Assembly: GCA_030527015.1 (NCBI GenBank)
Contig: JAUNBR010000024.1
Location: forward strand, 1 to 48,575
Direction: 5' to 3'
DNA length: 48,575 nucleotides
Source of the DNA: Planctomycetia bacterium
GTDB lineage: Bacteria; Planctomycetota; Planctomycetia; Pirellulales; Thermoguttaceae
Every line of letters begins with the position of its first letter. Positions within the stretch are counted from its first letter, which is position 1. This document shows positions 36,401-45,242 of the stretch, one piece after another. The notes beneath the pieces were generated by a model, which saw only the letters and a program-made list of their open reading frames with translations, did no database searches and was not told the origin of the DNA. The translations under genes were made by a program, and so were the position numbers.

Positions 36401-38145
36401 AGATACGGCGAGAGGAAGTGAAAGATACTCAGGTCTCGAAAGTTAAACAGGAGTTAAGACCCACTCCGAATGAAGTTTTACAGAAATGGGATGAAGGTTT
36501 ATTACGGGAAGCTAAAAGAAAATTGGGGATTTATTGTGAGGTACCTCTGCATGAAGATAAAAAACATGAACTTCCACGATCAGAATCTCAGCGAGATGTG
36601 CGTACGCAGGTAAAATTACAGGGTGAGGATATGATTTCCCTGCAGATGCAGGCAGGGTATCTGATTTTTGAGGGAAGAGCATTTCCTTTTGGTGAGATTA
36701 CAGAGGGTGATCTGAAAGATGTTTTTGTAAAATCTGGAATCTCTCCTTCTAAAAAAAAGAAACCGGGAAATGTGTTAATGGAAGAAGAACTGGAAGAGAA
36801 TTTATATGGAATCGTGCAGGTGAAGAATCCTGAACAGGCCACGGTAAATATTCCGGGTGTTCGGTATGAACTTCCGGAGCTGGGAAAATTATTAGACCTT
36901 TCGGCCGTGGTGGTGAAAATGGATTCTCGAGAAGATGGAACTGTATATTTTGTGGTGGAGGGAATACGTAAATCGGTCAGTAAAACGGATATTCAGAAAC
37001 AGCAGCAGAGGCGTGAAACGGTGGAAAGACTCCGTGGGGAACTAAATTTACTCGGCGAACATATCAAAAATTATGAAACCGCATTAAAGGAAAAATCGTC
37101 TGTTTCGCAGAGAGAAAAAATGATCCATGAAATGGCGAAAATTCTTCAGAAGGATGACGTAACAGATCAGATAATGGATGCACGTCATTCTGCCCCCCAA
37201 AGAATGGATTTTAAAAATCAGAAAGAGTATGAAACGGCGGTGGAATCTTACCGGCGGAAGATGGAATCTAGAACCCGATTATTACTGGATATTCCGGTTC
37301 GCGCCAAGGATGAATATTCACGAAGAGCGGCAGAGCTGCAGGCGGTGGAAACACAGATAGATCGTGTTACCGGTCAGATAACTCCAGAGGAACAGCAGGT
37401 GCTGGAGCGGTTAAGTAAAAATAGTAGTAAAATAAAAGTAGTTTTATGGAGGCCTGGTGGTTTTTCTTTAGGTACAGCGCTGGGAGGAAGTCCATTTCGC
37501 ATGTATGATCAGTCACAGGGACGTGATTATCCGGGTGATAAGAAACCTGCTGCGAAGAATGCCACAGGAGAAATTCCGCGGGAAGATTTTCAGGAAGATG
37601 GAATCCTGGAAGATCCTTTTGGAACGCAGATTTCCGAAGAGACTAAAATTCATGTGATTCCGGAAAAGAAAGAAGAAAAGGAAATTCCACGTCTGGCGGC
37701 GGATTTTGGAAGTGCGCCGCAGATTTCGGTAAGTCGGTCGCCACAAAATATTTCTACTATTTTTATTGAAGTGGAAGCAGCGAAAAATTTTCGGAAGTTA
37801 GGTGCGGTACTGAAAGATTATAATATTAGTTGTGAATGTTTTGAACGACTGAAAAATAGTTCAGAAAATTCATTTGTGATAAAAAATATTTTTCAGATGA
37901 ATAAAAAGGATCCTCATCCATTACTGCCTGAATGTAAAGAGCTGGCATTACGCCTGGTATTTTTTCAAAAAAATGAAGAAAATCCTGATGGGGAAGGAAG
38001 TAATGTGCCGAAGTTTTATACTCACTGGTTTTATGTGGGACCCATACAGGAGAATAAGAATTATTCTTTACGAGTAAAAATTGGACGTGAATCGCTTCAG
38101 TTATTACATAATCCCCGAGAGATTATTATACCAGATACATTATGA
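33496..38145 (+). CDS. Giant GAP1-N2-type GTPase-associated protein with membrane helix
   Basis: 1549 residues. The N-terminus (about 1-115) matches the GAP1-N2 pattern as I know it: QQFYLTHCTYATSALERR, LGYSVRSGSL, RLFYLPAADGNRMMGQIVY and TGSYFGHVLLAP. The following region to about 800 is helical and would correspond to the middle and C-terminal GAP1 parts. A single membrane helix lies at about 820-843 (ILILMGGTCLALLAVLLWVL). Beyond it are about 150 highly charged residues, and then a 550-residue part with coiled-coil-like stretches (about 1165-1310) and a beta-rich end. GAP1 proteins typically accompany GTPases, here the protein encoded at 27834. Biochemical activity is unknown. It could link a cytosolic sensor to an extracytoplasmic domain. 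Confidence 0.78.
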   Translation: MFQQFYLTHCTYATSALERRRDEMAAHPLGYSVRSGSLKGNQLRNAFRRMERYVYYYLPMNTPAQEKEYATAHTAPARLFYLPAADGNRMMGQIVYREKDTAGRTGSYFGHVLLAPRKSIENETNQEILEILQMWGVGGWETQDGEHLPHELLPITSLTDLTGQTKPLLDDALLVSFLTSEQESTFHDPENIIPGRWKKMSLRRRQILFKNALVGLLSVLEKQGTSLILYTEPVMAALIFYGLIRFLPKKMTKDISFSTYEPQMDLVFTKMAATTLYMPEENDLRDEIYQGTQFVINTFSGRLSVQAEKKYAVREEEEGVKCLEMPYVQRVFKQFLEEGISGVLRYCAHLDSVGAVTVTDANALVEVERIANQILPASTHELEAKEVENAKELPFSYAELEISASRMATNYLCRRMTERLAVMENPEEILAPLVGTARHSLLAELLGAGSDVGNVRAGVQFLLVNLQESQFSLWLRNSRVSDDLRARVLERWIHLKGVLPKDCEFLWQQAVNFLCETSPEKVASSGDAEQASPGVMAILLPHMKEQDLERFYENMEKTFLPEFFVAFFVGLSRVMDRLGATDATVITVRTRMDKMLRNVSSEVLLTIHQKCGGWFLKNYPGNIEVLGEVLGKLVPQLLSKVDEPEAFLGTYRLLLDAQECLVPEYGKRMQKWKSLLEAVSSVVSLQPEPKLGKKCPNLKELEKSCREMAFLGLEVLDESEIYAKIKEEQELKKQEGKGNVPPSIKKVQKEWTLSEKRQIAEEQIKLLRKIAVIRGGNILLPADAWQNVQLMKKVAACFLTRTWSVKKLSRFAGKDRSAQRILILMGGTCLALLAVLLWVLLSKDISDKNTRPGMEDSKIMADSGTQEKENQLLKDEGVKSPREVKRTEKETERKKGRHEEISVEPKTEIAEVSDEEILQNGQKNSSVVDAEERNSEISEEDEFSDFEKFRQMRGEETESDIFEENPSRQIRREEVKDTQVSKVKQELRPTPNEVLQKWDEGLLREAKRKLGIYCEVPLHEDKKHELPRSESQRDVRTQVKLQGEDMISLQMQAGYLIFEGRAFPFGEITEGDLKDVFVKSGISPSKKKKPGNVLMEEELEENLYGIVQVKNPEQATVNIPGVRYELPELGKLLDLSAVVVKMDSREDGTVYFVVEGIRKSVSKTDIQKQQQRRETVERLRGELNLLGEHIKNYETALKEKSSVSQREKMIHEMAKILQKDDVTDQIMDARHSAPQRMDFKNQKEYETAVESYRRKMESRTRLLLDIPVRAKDEYSRRAAELQAVETQIDRVTGQITPEEQQVLERLSKNSSKIKVVLWRPGGFSLGTALGGSPFRMYDQSQGRDYPGDKKPAAKNATGEIPREDFQEDGILEDPFGTQISEETKIHVIPEKKEEKEIPRLAADFGSAPQISVSRSPQNISTIFIEVEAAKNFRKLGAVLKDYNISCECFERLKNSSENSFVIKNIFQMNKKDPHPLLPECKELALRLVFFQKNEENPDGEGSNVPKFYTHWFYVGPIQENKNYSLRVKIGRESLQLLHNPREIIIPDTL

Positions 38146-38159
38146 AATATTCTTTTTTT

Positions 38160-38231
38160 AGTATATGGTGTATGCTTAAAATGTGGCCGCGGAACCGCGC
38201 AAAACTTAAATATAAGGTGGAATCAGTATAA
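38160..38231 (+). repeat. PIR, truncated copy abutting a start codon
   Basis: The left end is lost. It contains the perfect palindrome CGCGGAACCGCG and ends AAATATAAGGTGGAATCAGT plus ATA, immediately before the ATG at 38233. Confidence 0.65.
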
Positions 38232-38232
38232 T

Positions 38233-39789
38233 ATGAAACGTACTTTATTTATTTTATTATTGGCACTGTGCCCATTAATGTTTTTAACTTTTAGTGCATT
38301 TTATGATTTTTGGACCGTACCTCCGCGGAGAGTACCGGATGACCAGAGGTTATTGGCAGAAGTTTTTCGCAGTAATGAAGAAACGCGTCAGCGATCATCA
38401 CGCGCTGAAGAATTCACGAAGGAACTGGCGCGGAGTGACTTATTTCTTGGAACTTCGATTCCTTCCACCGGATTTATGAAACAGAATGATCCGGACTTTC
38501 GCTCGTTTAATGTAACCTGGAAAAAATGGGGGGAGAACGCGGAGGCGATTCAAGAATATCTTGGTTTACTGTTCCAGTTTAAATCGAAAAATATTCCACA
38601 GTTACGCCGGGGAGTGGAAAGTGTAAGAAAATTTCGTGAACGTTATGCACAAATTGTTCCAGAGGCAGGAAAAGGGTTTCTGCGAATTATGGAAAAATTA
38701 GAGGAAGATCTGGATGCGCGGGTTCTTTTAGCGGAAAAAATTCAGCAGGTGACAGAATTAATCGCGGAGGCCAGAAATGCTTTTGACGCGAAACAGTATC
38801 AGTTATGCAGAGATAAATGTAATAAGGTATTAACGGATTATGATACGGAAGAGGTTTTGAATACACGAGTAAAAACGACGGTTCTTATGCTAAAAGCACG
38901 GTCTGAGGTATACGTGGATACAGACATTTTGAGTGAAATAAAACTGGAAAATTTAGATCCTAAAAAACGTCTGGAGAAACTGGAAGCGTTTTTGAAGACG
39001 GTGGAAGGAGCGGATCTGGAATCCCTGGAAGAATCGGAGCGTCAGATGGTTCTGGATTTTCAGGAAGCGGCGCGAATTACGCGGGCAGAGGTAATGGCGG
39101 AGCGTGAGGAAAAACGAATCTTAAAAATGTTAGCGAAACTGCGGAATGAACCACCTTCGGCGATTCCCGAAAGGTTAACCGCGGCAGTAAAAACGCTGGA
39201 AGTGATTCAGTCAGTCGAAAAGATGATTAAGAATTCACCTGAACCAGAATCGGTAAAATCACTCGAGAATTTAAAAGTTTTGAGACAGAATCGAGAAATG
39301 CTTCATCGGACGGTAAGGTTATGGTTTACGAAACTTGTGCCCGAGATAAAATCTTCTTTGGATGATACCATACAGGAAGTAACTCTTAAAGATGGAAGTA
39401 TTCTTTGTGGCTATTTTTCTGAAGTGAAAGAGGGTGCGAAAACGGTGGGATATAAATGTTATTCCACACTGAAGGAATTTCAGAATCCCACGGTTTCTGT
39501 GGGAACATATCCGGTGGAGGATTTTCAGTTACCGCTTACTGTTCCGTATGAAAAAATAATCGTGGAGGAGTATGTTCGGTTACGTGGTAATTTATTGGAA
39601 CGCCTGCACAGCCGTGGAGCATGGGTGGATTTCCAGAATGGCTGCCAAAGACTGGGAGTACGTCTAAAAGAGCATCAGAAAAAAGAGGGTGTGAGAAAGA
39701 CGAAAGTTCATTTTAGAAATTCCATAAATACAGCCAGAGTTGTGCTGGAGACCGAGAACTGGCGAAATATGGAAAAAATATTCCAGTAA
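38233..39789 (+). CDS. Membrane-anchored helical protein of unknown function
   Basis: 518 residues. The N-terminus is a membrane anchor or uncleaved signal (LFILLLALCPLMFLTFSAFY, about 4-25). Most of the rest is helical and highly charged, with coiled-coil-like character at about 145-190 and 250-320 (LEKLEAFLKTVEGADLESLE). A beta-containing end includes ILCGYFSEVKEGAKTVGYKC. No known domain was recognised. Its position between the GAP1 and vWA genes, and the same strand orientation, suggest it is a dedicated envelope component of the cluster, possibly a scaffold. No ribosome site is obvious, because the region upstream of the ATG is the end of a palindromic repeat. Confidence 0.72.
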   Translation: MKRTLFILLLALCPLMFLTFSAFYDFWTVPPRRVPDDQRLLAEVFRSNEETRQRSSRAEEFTKELARSDLFLGTSIPSTGFMKQNDPDFRSFNVTWKKWGENAEAIQEYLGLLFQFKSKNIPQLRRGVESVRKFRERYAQIVPEAGKGFLRIMEKLEEDLDARVLLAEKIQQVTELIAEARNAFDAKQYQLCRDKCNKVLTDYDTEEVLNTRVKTTVLMLKARSEVYVDTDILSEIKLENLDPKKRLEKLEAFLKTVEGADLESLEESERQMVLDFQEAARITRAEVMAEREEKRILKMLAKLRNEPPSAIPERLTAAVKTLEVIQSVEKMIKNSPEPESVKSLENLKVLRQNREMLHRTVRLWFTKLVPEIKSSLDDTIQEVTLKDGSILCGYFSEVKEGAKTVGYKCYSTLKEFQNPTVSVGTYPVEDFQLPLTVPYEKIIVEEYVRLRGNLLERLHSRGAWVDFQNGCQRLGVRLKEHQKKEGVRKTKVHFRNSINTARVVLETENWRNMEKIFQ

Positions 39790-39859
39790 TTTAGAGTGTA
39801 AAGTGTAGGATGTTCGTTTAGTGAATATTTGTGTTTCAGCATTTTGAGACACATGAAAT

Positions 39860-39955
39860 ACCTGTTTTATGCGGTTCTGAACGCAGGTATTTTCATCGAA
39901 ACAAAAATGTCTGCCGGCGGACAGGGGAAGTGAAAATTATAGGTGTATCGAGTAC
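39860..39955 (-). repeat. PIR with extra hairpin, reverse orientation
   Basis: Contains TGCGGTTCTGAACGCAGGTA, the insert TGTCTGCCGGCGGACAGG and the end AAATTATAGGTGTATCGAGT. Confidence 0.75.
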
Positions 39956-39994
39956 AAAATATTTAGAAGTTAAAATTTAGGAGCGATAATAAAA

Positions 39995-40852
39995 ATGGCA
40001 TATACACAGGAAATCAGTCGTCATAATAAAGCGTGTTTTCTTTTTTTGTTGGATCAGTCATATTCCATGGAAGAACCGTTAGGTATTTCACAGAATCGAA
40101 AATGTGACGAACTGGCAGCAGCTTTAAATGGGTGGTTACAGAATATGGCGATTCGTGCCAGTGGAGATCAGGGAATTAAAGACTGGATGGATATAGGCGT
40201 TTTTGGGTACCGTACAGATTCGAATGGAACTCCGATAATAGAGTCTGCATTAAAAGGGTCATTAGGGGGAAGGGCGATCGTTTCGATTTCGGAAATTGGG
40301 ATGAACCCGATTCGGATCGATCGTCGTATGCAGGTCATTCCAGATGAAGAAACAGGTGAATTACTGCAGGTACCCTGTGAAGTGCCGATATGGGTGGATC
40401 CGGTGGCGGAAGGAGGGACGCCGATGTGTCATATGTTTTATCATGCCCATGAATTACTTTCGGTCTGGATTCAGAATCATCCTTACAGTTTTCCACCGGT
40501 CGTGGTGCATATTACGGATGGAGAATCTCAGGACGGAGATCCGCTTCCTTATGCCCGGGCTTTAACCAGTTTAACTACACATGATGGTAATGTTTTGTTA
40601 CTGAACTGTCATCTGTCCATGGCTGCGGCAGACTCATTTATGTTTCCCCCTTCACCGGTGGGGCTTCCGGATGCTTTCGCTGCGCATCTTTTTGAAATGT
40701 CGAGTGTTTTGCCGGAGCCATTTTTTCAGCATGCGCTGATGGAAGGGTTTCCTTTACAGCCTGGGGCACGGGGAATGGCGTTTAACGCAGATATGGTATG
40801 TTTAATTCAGTTTTTAAATATGGGGACGCAGGCTGCTCCGGGATTACGGTAA
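39995..40852 (+). CDS. TerY-like von Willebrand factor A domain protein, MIDAS intact
   Basis: This 285-residue stand-alone vWA protein is probably cytosolic because it has no signal peptide. The metal-ion-dependent adhesion site is complete: D20-Q-S-Y-S24, the Thr in the loop AEGGTPMCHM, and the Asp of VVVHITDGESQDGD. It can therefore bind a divalent metal and a protein partner carrying an acidic residue. In TerY-P systems such a vWA protein works with a kinase and a PP2C phosphatase, both of which are in this cluster. The same fold layout recurs twice in the next gene product. AGGAG lies about 12 nt before the ATG, which is unusually far. Confidence 0.88.
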   Translation: MAYTQEISRHNKACFLFLLDQSYSMEEPLGISQNRKCDELAAALNGWLQNMAIRASGDQGIKDWMDIGVFGYRTDSNGTPIIESALKGSLGGRAIVSISEIGMNPIRIDRRMQVIPDEETGELLQVPCEVPIWVDPVAEGGTPMCHMFYHAHELLSVWIQNHPYSFPPVVVHITDGESQDGDPLPYARALTSLTTHDGNVLLLNCHLSMAAADSFMFPPSPVGLPDAFAAHLFEMSSVLPEPFFQHALMEGFPLQPGARGMAFNADMVCLIQFLNMGTQAAPGLR

Positions 40853-40917
40853 ATGCCGAACAGAGGATAAAAATAGGCGCCGGAAGTTTAGGTTTTATCG
40901 TATGTCGAGAGAAATTT

Positions 40918-41024
40918 TTATATCTGAAACCTTATCCTTTTTTGTTTTTTTGGGGTGTGCCGTGATACATGAAACAGTTACAGGCAGAACTGCAAAAAAG
41001 GAAATATGAAGTGGTGTCAGAGTA
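40918..41024 (+). repeat. PIR, decayed copy
   Basis: The best-preserved part is the right end, GGAAATATGAAGTGGTGTCA plus GAGTA. Confidence 0.4.
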
Positions 41025-41062
41025 AAATTTTAGGTATAATGGAAAAGTAGAAAGGTGAGAAT

Positions 41063-43156
41063 ATGGGAACCGTTTCAGCTGCTGTAATATTTCTTATAGA
41101 AGAATCATTTTCTCAAAAACAGCGGATGGCGGAAGGTACCCGCGGAAAACTGGAGGGATTCGCGACTTCCTTAAATTCGACACTCCGACATATGCAAGAA
41201 TCTGCTGAGGTGGATATATCTTTAATTGGGTATCATCAGGAAAATGGCAGGATGAATCTGGGAAGTCGGTGGAGCGGAAATTTTGCTGGAAGAACGTGGG
41301 TGTCTTCTTCTGAGCTGAGAAATTCCCCCATACGGGTGGAAACCAGATTTCGTCAGGTACAGGATGCGGTGATGGGAGTGCGGCAAGAACAGATGGAGTT
41401 TCCTGTCTGGTATGATCCGATATATTTTGGAGGAGCGGTTCCCCGTACGCCTGTTTTTAATTATGTGGCAGATATATTACAGGAATGGTCTTATGGAAAA
41501 TCTCTTGTTTTGCCTCCATTAATTATAAGTTTCCTTGGTGATCTTACGCTGGAAGACCCTCTGGGACAGAGTGTATTTCCGCTGGGGCGTGTGAGTACGG
41601 AGGTGGGGTTTCCTCTGTTATTACAGATTCATCTAGGAACGAATATGTATGTTCCGGCGATAAAATATCCGACACAGGAACAGTTTTTGCCGGAGGGCGC
41701 GATTCGAGAAATGTTTCATGCGTGCAGCGTTTTAGATGAATTCATGATTCGTGTTTTGCAGGAAAGCGGCGAAAATATAATTTCAGGCGCGAAAGGTCTG
41801 GTTTATAATGGGAGGATGGTGGATATGGTACGGCTGATGCGTCTGGCACAGGGATACCAGGCACAGTATGCTTCCCGAATACCGAAAATGGATTCTGGTT
41901 TTATGGTGGCACCGGAACTGCCGCGAAAGGTTTCCACACCTGGGGTAATACAGGAATCAGAATCCAGGAATATTCATGTTCCTTTTATGCAAGAGACGAA
42001 AAAACCCTCTGTAAATATTTCTCCAGCTGAATTTCCTCCGGTGCCGGTGTCTCCGGATTTTGAGAAAATAAAACCTTCTTTACCTGCTGAGAGTTTATTG
42101 GCGGATGTGTTACCGGAAATTTTAGGGAAAAATACAGATTTATCCATTAAAACGAATGAATATTCTGGTCGGAAGTCATTTTTGGAGGAAGAAGGGGCGG
42201 TTTCTTCAGAAGTGCCTTCCGAGAATTCGAAAGTGTTCATGGAATCCATAAGTAAATCTGAGAATTTACGAGAAGATTTTTCGCCGGCATATAATGAAGA
42301 GAATCCAGGAGTAAGAAACACTAAAAATGATGAAATATTTTGTCGGCCACTTTTGGGGAATAAGTTAATTGAAGAGCCGGCAGACCTTCCACCACGTCAG
42401 ATTTTGGTGATTTTATTAATGGATCGTTCGATTTCAGATATGGAATATCGTCCGGCACATGAAGCCTGGTGCCGGCGTTTAGATAAATTACATTTTATGT
42501 TGGGGGAAATAGCACGCCATGGTCGGGAACGTTATGATGTGTCGATGATTTTTTATGGTCGGAATGCGGATGGAACGCCGGAAATAGATGATTCTTTGCT
42601 GGGGCGTCCATTTTTGCCGGATTCACTGCTTTTAGAATCAGCTGGAAAAGTGGAAGAGTTTAAGCTGCAGATGCCGAATGGAATCGGAGGATTAATTTCA
42701 TTACCGCGAAAGAAATTATATTTTGCAGAGGTAACGCCCACGCTGGCCGCAGATCCTGTGCCAGCGTTTCAGAGGGTTCAGGATGTGATCAGAAAATGGG
42801 ATCAGACACGTCAGCAGAAGAATCTGCAGCCGATGCTGGTGCATATTACGGCAGGGCAGTTTCAGGTGGAACGTCTGGAAGAAGCAGTTCGAAATTTGAC
42901 ACAGGATGATTTGCCGCCAGTATGGCTTCATCACTGGATTTTTCCGGAGCGTCCGCATATCGGAATGTGCTGTCCTGGAGAGTTGGCGGAAAATGAAGAT
43001 AAAATAATTGTTCGTTTGTGGGAACAGTCGGATCCGTTACCTGCGCGAGAACTTCTGGCGGGAATTCGTCCGGGAATTATGGAAGATTCGCGTGGAGTCA
43101 TGGTAAATATGGATTTTGATATTCTTTTTGAAGTAATAGATACTTTGGGCAGATGA
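41063..43156 (+). CDS. Double vWA-domain protein with degenerate MIDAS motifs
   Basis: 697 residues with two copies of the vWA layout seen in the preceding protein, joined by a disordered Ser/Glu/Pro-rich linker (about 300-440). In the first copy the MIDAS DxSxS is E13-E-S-F-S17 and the TDG loop reads FLGDLTLED. In the second, DxSxS is intact (D454-R-S-I-S458), but the TDG loop is HITAGQF and so lacks the Asp. Both copies keep the loop before the metal Thr and the general spacing, so they are paralogues of the intact vWA. Altered metal dependence suggests they are structural binding modules. AAGGTGAG precedes the ATG by about 5 nt. It follows the vWA gene after about 210 bp. Confidence 0.83.
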   Translation: MGTVSAAVIFLIEESFSQKQRMAEGTRGKLEGFATSLNSTLRHMQESAEVDISLIGYHQENGRMNLGSRWSGNFAGRTWVSSSELRNSPIRVETRFRQVQDAVMGVRQEQMEFPVWYDPIYFGGAVPRTPVFNYVADILQEWSYGKSLVLPPLIISFLGDLTLEDPLGQSVFPLGRVSTEVGFPLLLQIHLGTNMYVPAIKYPTQEQFLPEGAIREMFHACSVLDEFMIRVLQESGENIISGAKGLVYNGRMVDMVRLMRLAQGYQAQYASRIPKMDSGFMVAPELPRKVSTPGVIQESESRNIHVPFMQETKKPSVNISPAEFPPVPVSPDFEKIKPSLPAESLLADVLPEILGKNTDLSIKTNEYSGRKSFLEEEGAVSSEVPSENSKVFMESISKSENLREDFSPAYNEENPGVRNTKNDEIFCRPLLGNKLIEEPADLPPRQILVILLMDRSISDMEYRPAHEAWCRRLDKLHFMLGEIARHGRERYDVSMIFYGRNADGTPEIDDSLLGRPFLPDSLLLESAGKVEEFKLQMPNGIGGLISLPRKKLYFAEVTPTLAADPVPAFQRVQDVIRKWDQTRQQKNLQPMLVHITAGQFQVERLEEAVRNLTQDDLPPVWLHHWIFPERPHIGMCCPGELAENEDKIIVRLWEQSDPLPARELLAGIRPGIMEDSRGVMVNMDFDILFEVIDTLGR

Positions 43157-43269
43157 AAATAAACCTGAAAAATCGTGAATTGTAAGGGTACTCCTGACAA
43201 AATAAGATTTATCGGATAAAATGAAGAAGAAAAAAATATCGAGAAATATTTTTTTGAGATCTGCCTGAC

Positions 43270-43371
43270 GCCACACTTTAAATTGAACTTTTCCTAATAT
43301 ATCAGCAGGTGGTTTTCAGGTGAACAAAAATGTCAGAGACGTGTAAAGTTTTATAATGTATCGTGTGTCGT
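43270..43371 (-). repeat. PIR, decayed copy, reverse orientation
   Basis: Segment order is conserved; it ends AGTTTTATAATGTATCGTGT. Confidence 0.5.
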
Positions 43372-43376
43372 GCTTT

Positions 43377-43480
43377 TATACCCGATACACTATAAAATTC
43401 CGCTTTTCCGGCATTTTGCTTCACTGAAAATCCTGCTTTAAGAGCCGTACAAAACGAAAATTTAGAGTGGATCCAGTATA
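43377..43480 (+). repeat. PIR, full copy, forward orientation
   Basis: Runs from TATACCCGATACACTATAAA to AAATTTAGAGTGGATCCAGT plus ATA; near consensus. Confidence 0.9.
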
Positions 43481-43497
43481 AATATCTGCTGCTGTGA

Positions 43498-43534
43498 CCG
43501 TATAAAAATGAAAATTTATAGTAGAATCAGTAAA
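43498..43534 (+). repeat. PIR end fragment
   Basis: ATGAAAATTTATAGTAGAAT plus CAGTA is a solitary repeat end. Confidence 0.4.
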
Positions 43535-43561
43535 AGTAAAATTATTATAAGAAATTAAAGT

Positions 43562-45238
43562 ATGTCATTTTATTTTAGAACTTTTTCATACGCGAAAGAT
43601 CCAGAACATCCGGAGCAGAATCAGGACGTGTGTCGTGTGATGCCGGAAAAAGGAGTGGCGGTAATCGCAGACGGTGTTTCCTCTGCCATATTTTCTGCTG
43701 CCTGGGCAAAAATCCTTACAGAGAGTGTCGTAAATCGCTTGCCTGTGCCGGAGGATGCGGAAGTGTTTAAGCGGTGGTTATGTGATCGCCGAAAAGAATG
43801 GGAAAATGGAATCGACACAGCGAATCTTGCATGGTACCAAAAACCAAAACTTGCGACAGGTGCCTTTTCGACATTATTATGGGTGAAAATAGAGCCATGT
43901 GCTTTTCCAGGGGATGATTGGTCTGGAGATAAAATGGCGCTGGATCCATCTAAAGAATGTTACTGGCTCAGTGGTTATGCGATCGGTGACAGCTGCCTGT
44001 TTCATGTTCGTCCAGGTTATTCGGCCACCGGAGTTTATGAAGGTACCGATTTATTGTATACGTTTCCCGTGGAAAAAAGTGAGGATTTTGAGGCTTCTCC
44101 TACCGTTTTAGGAAGTAAAGATCTGGGGCGTGACGAAATGATAACGTTTCAGCCTCTGGGAATTCTTGCCCAAGAAGGTGATTATATTATTTTGGCCACG
44201 GATGCGATTTCACTTTGGGCATTAAAATATTATGAATCTGGAAATTCTCTTGCATGGGATGAACTTATGCAGATGTCGGACGCACACTGGCAGGCGATGA
44301 TAGATCAGGCACGAGAGAGTGGAGAAATGCGTTATGATGATACGACATTTATTATCATTCATCTGGAAAAATCTTCAGACAAAAATGATTCTGTGTTCAG
44401 TACTTTTGACGCGCAGAATTTAGATGAAGATCCGATTTCAGGTGAGCAGGATAAATTTTCAGAAGATGAAAACGCCGTTTTTTTAGAAGATGACGTGAAT
44501 TTTCATTCGGCGGAAGATGAGTATCAGGCGGAGTGGCAGCAGGAAAATTTTACTGAATCTCAGTCTGTGGTATCTGAAATTCCGTCGTGTGAAATTTCAG
44601 AGAATGAGTTCGGCGTCAGTGAATCGGATTCTTTTTCTGATGAAAACCGTGAAAAAAAAGATGAACCGAATGTCCAGTTTTCAGGGCGTTATCATGATGA
44701 ACATGTGTCATATCCAGAAATTTCTCCCATGGACGAAAAAGGGGAAATGGAAACGAAGAAGAACGCGCAAAAACCTGCTTCCGGATTTCATTATTCTTTA
44801 GCTTCTGGACGTAAACCGTCAGAGGGAGAAAAGGGGGGGGCACAGAGCTGGCGTCAGCGTGAGAATTCCTCGGCTAAAGAATCACAGAATGGCGAAGTGA
44901 GTCACCGGGTGGCGGAGCAGCTGGATGTTTTACGTCAGCGTGGTATGAAAATGGCGGAAAATGTAGGTGATCGTGTCAGTGATGGGATAAATACGGTGGG
45001 TGAAGTGGCTCACCGGGCGGTGGAAGCTGGAAAACCACGTATTCAAAAAATAGTTCATGGTGTGATGGGGTTTTTCAAAAAAGATAAACCCGAGACGGAA
45101 GAGTCGGACGAGCAAAAACTCCAGCGACAGGCGGAGGAAGATGCTCAGATGAAACGTCAGGCCAGAAAGAATGACCCGAATCGAAGAAAGTTTTATAATC
45201 CTAAAAATATAGAAAATAAGAAAGATGAAAGAGGATGA
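43562..45238 (+). CDS. PP2C-family Ser/Thr protein phosphatase with disordered tail
   Basis: The N-terminal 265 residues form a PP2C-type metal-dependent phosphatase. NQD (Asp22), VIADGVSSA (Asp37-Gly38), AIGDSCLFHV (Asp143), ILATDAISLWAL (Asp214) and YDDTTFI (Asp260) supply the metal-binding Asp set, so activity is expected. About 180 acidic, Ser-rich residues follow. Then there is a helical stretch (VAEQLDVLRQRGMKMAENVG, GINTVGEVAHRAVEAGKPRI) and a strongly basic end with RKNDPNRRKFYNPKN. No membrane helix is seen. It is the likely antagonist of the kinase-like protein in the same cluster and may act on the vWA, GTPase or GAP1 proteins. The stop is 4 bp from the preferred start of the next gene. 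Confidence 0.88.
   Translation: MSFYFRTFSYAKDPEHPEQNQDVCRVMPEKGVAVIADGVSSAIFSAAWAKILTESVVNRLPVPEDAEVFKRWLCDRRKEWENGIDTANLAWYQKPKLATGAFSTLLWVKIEPCAFPGDDWSGDKMALDPSKECYWLSGYAIGDSCLFHVRPGYSATGVYEGTDLLYTFPVEKSEDFEASPTVLGSKDLGRDEMITFQPLGILAQEGDYIILATDAISLWALKYYESGNSLAWDELMQMSDAHWQAMIDQARESGEMRYDDTTFIIIHLEKSSDKNDSVFSTFDAQNLDEDPISGEQDKFSEDENAVFLEDDVNFHSAEDEYQAEWQQENFTESQSVVSEIPSCEISENEFGVSESDSFSDENREKKDEPNVQFSGRYHDEHVSYPEISPMDEKGEMETKKNAQKPASGFHYSLASGRKPSEGEKGGAQSWRQRENSSAKESQNGEVSHRVAEQLDVLRQRGMKMAENVGDRVSDGINTVGEVAHRAVEAGKPRIQKIVHGVMGFFKKDKPETEESDEQKLQRQAEEDAQMKRQARKNDPNRRKFYNPKNIENKKDERG
45230..45235 (+). promoter_or_regulatory. Ribosome binding site deciding the start of the acidic protein
   Basis: AGAGGA lies inside the last codons of the phosphatase gene, 7 nt before ATG 45243. 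An alternative ATG at 45225 has no such site. Confidence 0.6.
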
Positions 45239-45242
45239 TCTG

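Larger units (their letters stand above)
43157..43561. other. Spacer with palindromic repeats before the phosphatase gene
   Basis: 405 bp containing a decayed reverse repeat (43270-43371), a full forward repeat (43377-43480) and a fragment of a forward repeat end (43498-43534). No gene seen. Confidence 0.55.
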
